From an uncultured Eubacteriales bacterium (GTDB lineage Bacteria > Bacillota > Clostridia > TANB77 > CAG-508): 61,290 nucleotides of DNA. The notes under the pieces were generated by a model. It was not told where the DNA came from. It was given only the letters and a program-made list of their open reading frames with translations, and ran no database searches. The position numbers and the translations under genes are program-made. Shown here piece by piece: positions 55,398-61,290 of this stretch. Where the stretch lies: contig CASEIZ010000049.1 in assembly GCA_949288185.1 (NCBI GenBank), positions 1 to 61,290 of the forward strand. The letters are read 5' to 3'. The first letter of the stretch is position 1, and every line of letters starts with the position of its first letter.

Positions 55398-57154
55398 CAT
55401 TTTTTATCAATCATAATATGCACATCTCGTAATTGGTCACGTCTAACATAACTTGGTGCACCCATCATTAAATCTTGAGCTTTACTATTTAAGGGGAATG
55501 CAATAACCTCTCTAATCGTATCAGAATCAGATAACAACATAAGCATTCTATCAATTCCAGGTGCAATACCAGCATGTGGAGGAGCACCAAATTGAAAGGC
55601 TTTATATAAAGCACCAAATTTATTTTTTACTTCTTCTTCAGTATAACCTGCCATGGTAAAGGCTTTTAACATGATATCAATATCATGATTTCTAACTGCT
55701 CCAGAAGAAAGTTCAACTCCATTACATACAATATCATATTGATAAGCTAAAATGTCTAGAGGATTCTCATTTTCTAATGCTTCTAAACCACCTTGTGGCA
55801 TAGAAAATGGGTTATGACTAAAGCTAATTTTTCCATGCTCATCAAGCTCAAACATTGGAAAATCAATAATCCAACAAAACTTGAAAACATGATTATCAAT
55901 TAAACCAAGTCTTTTTCCAAGTTCATCTCTAATTTGTCCAGATAAAGTTTCAACTACACCAGGAACTTCGGCAATAAAGAATAAGCAATCTCCTGGTTTT
56001 GAATTTGTTCTTTTACACATTTCAATTCTGGCATCATCAGGTATGAATTTGGCAATAGGTCCTTGGAAACTTCCATCATCTAAAATTCTTAGCCAAGCTA
56101 GACCTTTTGCTTTTAAATCTTTTATGGCATAATCTGTCATACCTTCGAAAAAGCTTCTTGGCTCATTAGCTACATCATGTGTAGCAATAATTCTAACAAT
56201 TTTTCCTTGAAAAGCACGTAAATCTACATGTTCAAAAACATCTGTAACATCAACGATTTCCAAAGGATTTCTTAAATCAGGTTTATCTGTTCCATATTTT
56301 AACATAGCTTCTTTATATGGAATTCTTGGGAATGGATATTCTGCAATTTCTTTATCAGAGAACTTTTTAAATGTGTTGTAAATAACAGGCTCTATTGCTT
56401 GAAATACATCCTCTTGTGTTGCAAAACTCATTTCCATATCTAATTGATAGAATTCACCTGGAGCTCTATCAGCTCTTGCATCTTCATCTCTAAAACATGG
56501 TGCAATTTGAAAATATTTATCAATACCAGAAACCATTAATAATTGTTTAAATTGTTGAGGTGCTTGTGGTAGTGCATAAAATTTTCCAGGGTGTAATCTA
56601 CTTGGAACCAAATAATCTCTAGCACCTTCTGGTGAAGAACTTGTAAGGATTGGAGTTTGTACTTCTAAAAATCCTTGTTCAATCATTTGTGTTCTTAAAA
56701 ATTGAATAACGTTTGCTCTTAATAGTAAATTGTTTTTTAATCGATCATTTCGTAAATCTAAGAAACGATATTGTAATCTTAAATCTTCTCTAATTTCTTG
56801 GTTTGTATTGACTTCAAAAGGAAGATTTTGCGTTCTTTTTCCTAAAATTTTAATATCTTCAATTCGAATTTCCACCAAACCAGTTTTTAGTTTAGGGTTA
56901 ATTGTTTCTTCATCACGTTTTTTTACTGTACCATATACAGTAACTGTTGATTCAATGGGAATATGTGAAGCAAAATCCACATCTTCAGCTTTTCCTGAGG
57001 TTACAACTTGTGTGATTCCATACATATCACGAATATCTAAGAAAACCAAACCTCCTAAATCTCTAATGGTTTGAACCCAACCACTAATTCTAACTTGTTT
57101 TCCCACATCTTCTAATGTAATTTCATTACAGTTGTGTGTTCTGTACTCATTCAT
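55397..57154 (-). CDS. aspS: aspartyl-tRNA synthetase
   Basis: 585 residues, full-length bacterial-type class II synthetase that charges tRNA-Asp. An N-terminal OB-fold binds the anticodon (RISGWVQTIRDLGGLVFLDIRDMYG). Class II motifs: LEVQTPILTSSSPEGARDYLVPSR, FRDEDARADRAPGEFYQLDMEMSF, and GIAPGIDRMLM at the end, with the bacterial insertion domain between. The RDLGG position carries Leu, as in Escherichia coli, rather than the His seen in some non-discriminating enzymes. A T-box leader precedes it. Confidence 0.98.
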   Translation of the reverse strand: MNEYRTHNCNEITLEDVGKQVRISGWVQTIRDLGGLVFLDIRDMYGITQVVTSGKAEDVDFASHIPIESTVTVYGTVKKRDEETINPKLKTGLVEIRIEDIKILGKRTQNLPFEVNTNQEIREDLRLQYRFLDLRNDRLKNNLLLRANVIQFLRTQMIEQGFLEVQTPILTSSSPEGARDYLVPSRLHPGKFYALPQAPQQFKQLLMVSGIDKYFQIAPCFRDEDARADRAPGEFYQLDMEMSFATQEDVFQAIEPVIYNTFKKFSDKEIAEYPFPRIPYKEAMLKYGTDKPDLRNPLEIVDVTDVFEHVDLRAFQGKIVRIIATHDVANEPRSFFEGMTDYAIKDLKAKGLAWLRILDDGSFQGPIAKFIPDDARIEMCKRTNSKPGDCLFFIAEVPGVVETLSGQIRDELGKRLGLIDNHVFKFCWIIDFPMFELDEHGKISFSHNPFSMPQGGLEALENENPLDILAYQYDIVCNGVELSSGAVRNHDIDIMLKAFTMAGYTEEEVKNKFGALYKAFQFGAPPHAGIAPGIDRMLMLLSDSDTIREVIAFPLNSKAQDLMMGAPSYVRRDQLRDVHIMIDKK

Positions 57155-57244
57155 ATTTACTCATTCCTTTCTTAAAGGTATAAATTCAGTTAGAAAAAAT
57201 GTAATTATTTTCAACTGTACCTCTTTTAAATTTGTCAGAGCATA

Positions 57245-57480
57245 ATTTGTATCCGAAAAAGGGTACAAAAAAACGCCCTTTGCAAAATTGCAGGGACGAA
57301 ATAAATCCGCGGTACCACCCAGCTTGAAAACTAAATAAATATATGAATCTATTTAATTTTCCACTTTATTAAAAATTGCTCCAATGTGTTTCACAAGTTT
57401 AGGTTGACCTTAAAGGGCTTTCAGCCGGTGACCCTTATTCTCTAAAAGTAACTTCTAACTGCTTTCATTGTACAAACGCA
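57245..57480 (-). promoter_or_regulatory. T-box leader of aspS
   Basis: The minus strand shows the 14-nt T-box core GGGTGGTACCGCGG (57320-57307), which binds the uncharged tRNA 3' end. After it comes an intrinsic terminator: GTCCCTGCAA pairs with TTGCAAAGGGC, then TTTTTTT, about 57290-57255. Upstream, a stem I region with AGAGA and AAGGG/CCCTT distal stem is visible. The specifier is uncertain: I see no GAC/GAU in stem I, but AAC occurs at 57405-57403. The rest of the 57155-57564 gap is AT-rich promoter DNA. Confidence 0.92.
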
Positions 57481-57564
57481 AATATATTTTTGAAATGTCA
57501 AATACTATTTTACACAGTTTATGTAATTTTGTCAAGAAATATGCATAAAAAATTTTAAGAATCC

Positions 57565-57816
57565 TTAAAAACTTTCTTTTTTTACATCATCAATAATTGT
57601 AGCGGAAATAATAAAACTCATCGCAAAATTTAATCCAAGTACAATTCCTAAAAATCCAATATAATAAATAACTGGATATGTAAACAATAGCATATATGTA
57701 AGCAATACCATCGCTGAAACTACACAAATGATGAAAGAAAAAGAAAGACCAATTTTCAAAATATGTGATATTTTTTTATCCAAATTCTTATAATTTTGTA
57801 TCAATATTTTAATCAT
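57565..57816 (-). CDS. small membrane protein
   Basis: 83 residues, starting at the ATG after GAGGTG; the upstream ATG at 57837 lacks a site. Two hydrophobic helices (ILKIGLSFSFIICVVSAMVLLTYMLLF and VIYYIGFLGIVLGLNFAMSFIISATII), with a basic N-terminus. Not recognised with certainty. Located between aspS and a divergent AraC-type regulator. Confidence 0.65.
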   Translation of the reverse strand: MIKILIQNYKNLDKKISHILKIGLSFSFIICVVSAMVLLTYMLLFTYPVIYYIGFLGIVLGLNFAMSFIISATIIDDVKKESF

Positions 57817-57978
57817 AAATGCAACACCTCTATTCATAAAATACTATATCTATCGTAACATGAAAGAAGAGGAAAAACAATGGAAGTTTTAGCCAGTACC
57901 TATTAAGAGAATTGAAAAATAGCAAACATAGTGGTATAATAAAATAGGTTAAAAAATAAATAGAAATCGGGAGAAAAC

Positions 57979-58794
57979 ATGTATATAGGGAATAATAATC
58001 GATTAAAAGAACTAGTGGAATATATAGAAAATCATCTAACAGAAGAAATTGAATATAAAGAGCTAGCAAAGATATTATTAGTAAATGAATATACACTTCA
58101 TAGAATATTCTATTTTGTTACGAATATAACATTAGCGGAATATATTAGAAAAAGAAGATTAAGTATGGCAGCAATTGATTTACTAGAAAAGAATAGTAAA
58201 GTGCTAGATGTAGCCATTAAGTATCAGTATGACTCAGGAACTTCTTTTGCTAGGGCCTTTAAAAAGATGATGGGATTTTTGCCAAAAGATATTCATAAAA
58301 ATATGAATAAGATAACATATTTTCCAATATTGACATTTGAAGATATCAGTGAGGAACAAAAAGAAATAACATTTGAAAAAGTAGAAAATGTGAGTTTTGA
58401 GTTTTATACAATTCATAATCATGTAAAAATGAATCATATATCTGAAATGGCATCTAAATTTTGGAAGGATGTATATAGAGAAAAAGGAGATATTTTTCAA
58501 GGAAATGCTTATGGACTAGTGGAATATAATGTATATGATCACAATGAAAACAGTGATGTTACATATTATATTGCAAGCACAAAAAAATTCAAAGGAAGTA
58601 AAAAATACAGTATTAAAAATAAGAAGTTTTTAGTATTTGAAATAGATACAATAGAAGGCAAAGCGATTGGAAAATTTACACATGATTTATATGAAAACTT
58701 TATTCCTTATTCAGGATACAACTTGGATAATGTACCAGATATAGAGGAGTATATTGATGATAAAAAAACCAGAATTTATATAGCCGTTATATAA
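57979..58794 (+). CDS. AraC-family regulator with C-terminal effector domain
   Basis: 271 residues. Two helix-turn-helix units in the first ~100 residues (EIEYKELAKILLVNEYTLHRIFYFVTNITLAEYIRKRRL and VLDVAIKYQYDSGTSFARAFKKMMGFLPKDI). This N-terminal placement plus a C-terminal ~150-residue GyrI-like effector-binding domain (KVENVSFEFYTI...AIGKFTHDLYENFIPYSGY...IEEYIDDKKTRIYIAV) matches the Rob/BmrR-style group that binds small, often lipophilic, ligands. CGGGAG lies upstream of the ATG. Target genes unknown. Confidence 0.9.
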   Translation: MYIGNNNRLKELVEYIENHLTEEIEYKELAKILLVNEYTLHRIFYFVTNITLAEYIRKRRLSMAAIDLLEKNSKVLDVAIKYQYDSGTSFARAFKKMMGFLPKDIHKNMNKITYFPILTFEDISEEQKEITFEKVENVSFEFYTIHNHVKMNHISEMASKFWKDVYREKGDIFQGNAYGLVEYNVYDHNENSDVTYYIASTKKFKGSKKYSIKNKKFLVFEIDTIEGKAIGKFTHDLYENFIPYSGYNLDNVPDIEEYIDDKKTRIYIAVI

Positions 58795-58830
58795 AATCAA
58801 CTATTTATGTATGAAAATAGTTGGTTTTTA
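58795..58830 (+). terminator. terminator of the AraC-type gene
   Basis: AATCAACTATTT (58795-58806) pairs with AAATAGTTGGTT (58815-58826), followed by TTT. Confidence 0.8.
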
Positions 58831-58911
58831 TTTTGCTAAAAATGATACTATATAAATAGGACAATTGTGTCATTTTGAAGGGAATAGGTTCTTGACGAAA
58901 GGAGAATAAAT

Positions 58912-59994
58912 ATGAATAAAGTTTTGACAAAAGCTGTATGGAAAATGCGGATGACAGATGACTATAAGGCAGGACAGGAAGTGAATGCTTCCTTAATTCC
59001 CTCAGGTGGTACATCATATCAGTTGTATGTGCCAAGTAGAGGATGTCATAATGCCTGTACCTTCTGCAATTATGGGTTTAAGCACCCAGTGCGGAAAGAG
59101 GAGATACTGAAAAAGGTAGAACATATTTGTCGGTATTTACCTGCAAATATTGAAACACTCATTTTGGAATCTTCAGGAAGCTTTCTGGATGATAGAGAAC
59201 TCCTGCCAGAGCTACAGTATCAGATAATGGAGATTGTAGCTCGTACAAAGGTGTATCGAGTCCAAATAGAGACTCATTACAAAACTGTTACAGATGAAAA
59301 GTTACAGAAAATCCTTCAAATATTGAAGGGACATGCAATAGCTTTTGAAATTGGACTGGAAAGTACCAGTGCAACAACTTTAGACATCTATAACAAAGAT
59401 ATAGATGTGGAAAAGTTGTTCCAGTTGGTAAGAGACTGTGACAGTTTGGGCATCGAAACCAGTCTAAATGTCATGGTGGGAGCACCTCTATTGACAATAC
59501 AGGAGCAGGTACAGGATGCTTTGAACACTGTTCAGGACATCTTGAAATACTGCCCTGAAAGCACAGCAATTGTGCTGTTCCCTTTGAATATCAAGGATTA
59601 TACTTTGGTAAAACATATGTATAATCAGGGAAGGTACTCTGTGATTTCTCACTGGGAGTTCATAGAGGTACTGGAAAAGATACCAAGAGATGCTCTGGAT
59701 AGAGTCTTTATTTCTTGGTGGGGGAACAGATGCAATGAGTTTCATGGGAAGGATGCCATCATACATCCAAAATCCTGTGATACCTGCCATGGCAGGTTGA
59801 TGAAATTTTATACTAGCTTTGTGGATACAGATAGTCTGCAAGAAAAACAAAGCCTAGTAAAAGAAATTTCACATGTCACCTGTCAATGCAGAGATGACTA
59901 TGAAACAGAAAAAGCCAGCCAAAAGGTGGATAAGAATATCTACCAGAGGCTGGAAGAAGAAACAAAAAAACTAAAAAAAGAGTTTGACATCTGA
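58912..59994 (+). CDS. radical SAM protein, compositionally foreign
   Basis: 360 residues. The radical SAM cluster motif Cys-x3-Cys-x2-Cys is in PSRGCHNACTFCNYG. Later motifs: LILESSGSFLDDRELLPELQ, FEIGLESTSATTLDIYNKDI and a Cys-rich C-terminal part (CDTCHGRLM, CQCRDDYE). The pattern resembles the TIGR01210/RaSEA-like group, some of whose members act in tRNA modification; the substrate here is not known. Codons such as CTG, CTC, GCC and CAG are frequent, in contrast to neighbouring genes, suggesting recent transfer. AAAGGAG lies before the ATG. Confidence 0.85.
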   Translation: MNKVLTKAVWKMRMTDDYKAGQEVNASLIPSGGTSYQLYVPSRGCHNACTFCNYGFKHPVRKEEILKKVEHICRYLPANIETLILESSGSFLDDRELLPELQYQIMEIVARTKVYRVQIETHYKTVTDEKLQKILQILKGHAIAFEIGLESTSATTLDIYNKDIDVEKLFQLVRDCDSLGIETSLNVMVGAPLLTIQEQVQDALNTVQDILKYCPESTAIVLFPLNIKDYTLVKHMYNQGRYSVISHWEFIEVLEKIPRDALDRVFISWWGNRCNEFHGKDAIIHPKSCDTCHGRLMKFYTSFVDTDSLQEKQSLVKEISHVTCQCRDDYETEKASQKVDKNIYQRLEEETKKLKKEFDI

Positions 59995-60008
59995 ACCAAT
60001 CCCTAATA

Positions 60009-60050
60009 CCAAAAAACCACCTAGCTGATTTGCTTTAGGTGGTTTTTTGG
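60009..60050 (+). terminator. terminator of the radical SAM gene
   Basis: CCAAAAAACCACCTA (from 60009) pairs perfectly with TAGGTGGTTTTTTGG (60036-60050). The symmetric A and T runs make it functional on either strand, for the convergent nitroreductase gene too. Confidence 0.9.
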
Positions 60051-60090
60051 TTACGATAGAAAGATAATCATCGTATCAAATTTAATATCA

Positions 60091-60705
60091 TTATTCATTA
60101 TTATTATTATTATCACAATCACAATCACAATCACATATAGTATCCTTATGGATATCATTTAACAAAAGTTTATCCATTGAAAAACGTTCTCTTCTTTCGG
60201 GTATTTCTTCTGGATAACCAATAATTAAGGTAGAAACTTGTTCTAAATCATCCAATTTTAAATATGTATTAATTTCATCTGCAACATACAAAGTATCACA
60301 AATCCATGTACAACCCAATCCTAGGTCAAAACATTTCAAGTTCATATGTTCAATCGCTGCACCTAAAGACAAATAATCTGGTTTTTTATAATGTATTTTC
60401 TTGTTTTTACTATGATAATTAGGTGTAAATACCATAATGGCTTTATTGGCTGTTTTCATTTGGTTAGCAGAACCTTTAATACTTGTATGAATATCTTTGT
60501 ATTCTTCACCCCACTGATACATCATATTGGTAATGTCTTCTTTTTGTTTATCATCTAGAATATAGAATCTCCAAGGCTGTCTATTTTTGGCAGAGGGAGC
60601 TAACATAGCACTTTGTATGATTTCATATAAATATTCATTAGGTACATTCTGATTTTTAAATTTTCTGATTGTTTTTCTACTTGATATTGCTTTATCTAAT
60701 TCCAT
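60091..60705 (-). CDS. nitroreductase family flavoprotein
   Basis: 204 residues. FMN/NAD(P)H-dependent oxidoreductase fold: SRKTIRKFKNQNVP at the N-terminus (phosphate-binding Arg residues), SAMLAPSAKNRQPWRFYIL, LGAAIEHMNLKCFDLGLGCTWICD and IIGYPEEIP. Substrates of this broad family include nitroaromatics, quinones and flavins. The last 14 residues are low-complexity Cys-Asp repeats then Asn (CDCDCDCDNNNNNE), encoded by (TGTGAT)4 and (AAT)5. That tail is unusual and could have arisen by repeat slippage. Confidence 0.9.
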   Translation of the reverse strand: MELDKAISSRKTIRKFKNQNVPNEYLYEIIQSAMLAPSAKNRQPWRFYILDDKQKEDITNMMYQWGEEYKDIHTSIKGSANQMKTANKAIMVFTPNYHSKNKKIHYKKPDYLSLGAAIEHMNLKCFDLGLGCTWICDTLYVADEINTYLKLDDLEQVSTLIIGYPEEIPERRERFSMDKLLLNDIHKDTICDCDCDCDNNNNNE

Positions 60706-60775
60706 GACTTCATCTCCTGTACAAATTAATTTATAAAATTATAATATATAAAATTATATAATAAGGAGAAAAATA

Positions 60776-60812
60776 AAAAACAACTTTTCTACAATTAAAA
60801 AAGTTGTTTTTA
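60776..60812. terminator. bidirectional hairpin upstream of the nitroreductase gene
   Basis: AAAAACAACTTTT (60776-60788) pairs perfectly with AAAAGTTGTTTTT (60799-60811). It separates rpsT transcription from the nitroreductase gene. Confidence 0.65.
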
Positions 60813-60839
60813 ATAAAAACTATGCATAATCTTTATCTT

Positions 60840-60879
60840 GTTCTGGTATAGGAAAATTTAGATTTTCCTATACCAGAAC
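60840..60879. repeat. 18-bp perfect hairpin of unknown role
   Basis: GTTCTGGTATAGGAAAAT (60840-60857) and its exact complement (60862-60879) enclose the loop TTAG. A second small hairpin (AATTTTAC/GTAAAATT) lies near 60908-60930. There is no T-run and no reading frame. The remainder of the 60706-60995 gap shows nothing else recognisable. Confidence 0.7.
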
Positions 60880-60971
60880 TTCGCTTCAATAATTGCACAC
60901 AATTTTACTTACGTAAAATTGGCGCCGAACAATGATGCGGGTTTTAAAATGTTATAAACAGAGAAATTGTT

Positions 60972-61009
60972 AAAAAAAGCCCGCTATTGTTCTAATTAAG
61001 CCATAGCGG
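60972..61009 (-). terminator. terminator of rpsT
   Basis: On the minus strand CCGCTAT (61009-61003) pairs with ATAGCGG (60987-60981), followed by GCTTTTTTT. The 5' arm lies inside the last codons of rpsT. Confidence 0.85.
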
Positions 61010-61262
61010 CATTTAATTTTTTTGATAAATTAGATTTTTTTCTAGCTGCAGTGTTTTTTACAATAACACCTTTTGTACAAGCCTGATCTATTTTTTTAGT
61101 TGCTTCAGAAAATAGAACTTTAGCTTCTTCTAAATTTCCAGCTTCAATTGCTTCTTCAAATTTTCTAACAGCTGATTTATATCCAGATTTTATCATATTA
61201 TTTCTTAAAGTTTTTTTCTCAATTACTTTAACTCTTTTCTTAGCTGATTTAATATTTGGCAT
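60996..61262 (-). CDS. rpsT: 30S ribosomal protein S20
   Basis: 88 residues, typical length. Lys/Arg-rich helical bundle that binds 16S r[42 protein letters not shown] near the start and [28 protein letters not shown] near the end. GAGGAGGTG lies before the ATG. The gene is complete, but its promoter lies beyond the window. Confidence 0.98.
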   Translation of the reverse strand: MPNIKSAKKRVKVIEKKTLRNNMIKSGYKSAVRKFEEAIEAGNLEEAKVLFSEATKKIDQACTKGVIVKNTAARKKSNLSKKLNAAMA

Positions 61263-61290
61263 CTATAAGCACCTCCTCTTAGTCAATTAT

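Noticed and set aside
56730..57074. Open frame antisense to aspS
   Set aside because: Shadow of the AspRS OB-fold coding region; composition follows the sense gene.
57979..58096. Small membrane protein on the minus strand overlapping the AraC start
   Set aside because: It overlaps the helix-turn-helix coding region of a clear AraC-family gene and lacks a ribosome binding site.

Overview
The window comes from a low-GC, spore-forming, anaerobic Firmicute, most likely a gut Clostridia lineage. The DNA is very AT-rich with strong AAGGAGG-type ribosome binding sites. It carries Firmicute-type genes (dnaG-rpoD, a T-box before aspS, veg), a forespore/mother-cell sporulation block (spoIIID, yabG, sipL, yunB, spoVB-like) and anaerobic fermentation genes (pflB/pflA, adhE). 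No rRNA, tRNA, CRISPR array or intact transposase gene was seen. Assignments rest on motifs read by eye; no database search was run.

Layout. 1-7.1 kb: end of a coiled-coil repeat protein, an HD-domain hydrolase, topoisomerase III and Mfd. 7.3-9.2 kb: a protein with a prepilin-like N-terminus and a C-type-lectin-like C-terminus, whose last ~155 bp look like a diversity-generating retroelement (DGR) variable region. 9.3-13.8 kb: DUF362/ferredoxin protein, two SPOUT RNA methyltransferases, an S1-domain protein and a winged-helix protein. 13.9-17.8 kb (minus strand): pflA, pflB and an XRE regulator. 18-25 kb: M23 peptidase, adhE, two unknowns and a small alarmone synthetase. 25.5-32 kb: dnaG-rpoD, an MscS channel and an OmpR-type two-component system. 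32.5-41.6 kb: sortase with a thioester/Cna_B surface protein, a CNNM protein, a WG-repeat protein, patatin, cysteine desulfurase and a COG2509-like flavoprotein. 42-45 kb: a t6A dehydratase and small accessory genes with a broken PIN toxin. 45-49 kb: the sporulation block. 49-53 kb: a superoxide dismutase remnant, MBL hydrolase, transglutaminase-like protein and rplM-rpsI. 53-61.3 kb: a frameshifted SpoVB-like flippase, HU, aspS with a T-box, an AraC regulator, a compositionally foreign radical SAM gene, a nitroreductase and rpsT.

The most unusual content is non-coding. Two ~200-nt elements (49433-49627 and 55183-55397) share an invariant core, but their arms differ in sequence while staying self-complementary, which is the signature of a conserved structured RNA or DNA element. 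A second class of long hairpins (25007-25413, 32031-32343, possibly 41695-41921) shares a GAGGAA/GGCTC apical motif. Short hairpins with a common GGGGACG loop and different stems lie at 11350-11459 and 13843-13881 and at the ends of the two larger elements. Together they suggest that several families of palindromic elements without a visible mobilising enzyme have spread through this genome.

Most genes lie in short head-to-tail runs closed by clear intrinsic terminators. Broken genes (sodA, a PIN toxin, a SpoVB-like flippase) and a surface protein with a shortened sorting signal point to gene decay or, for the flippase, possibly a sequencing error.
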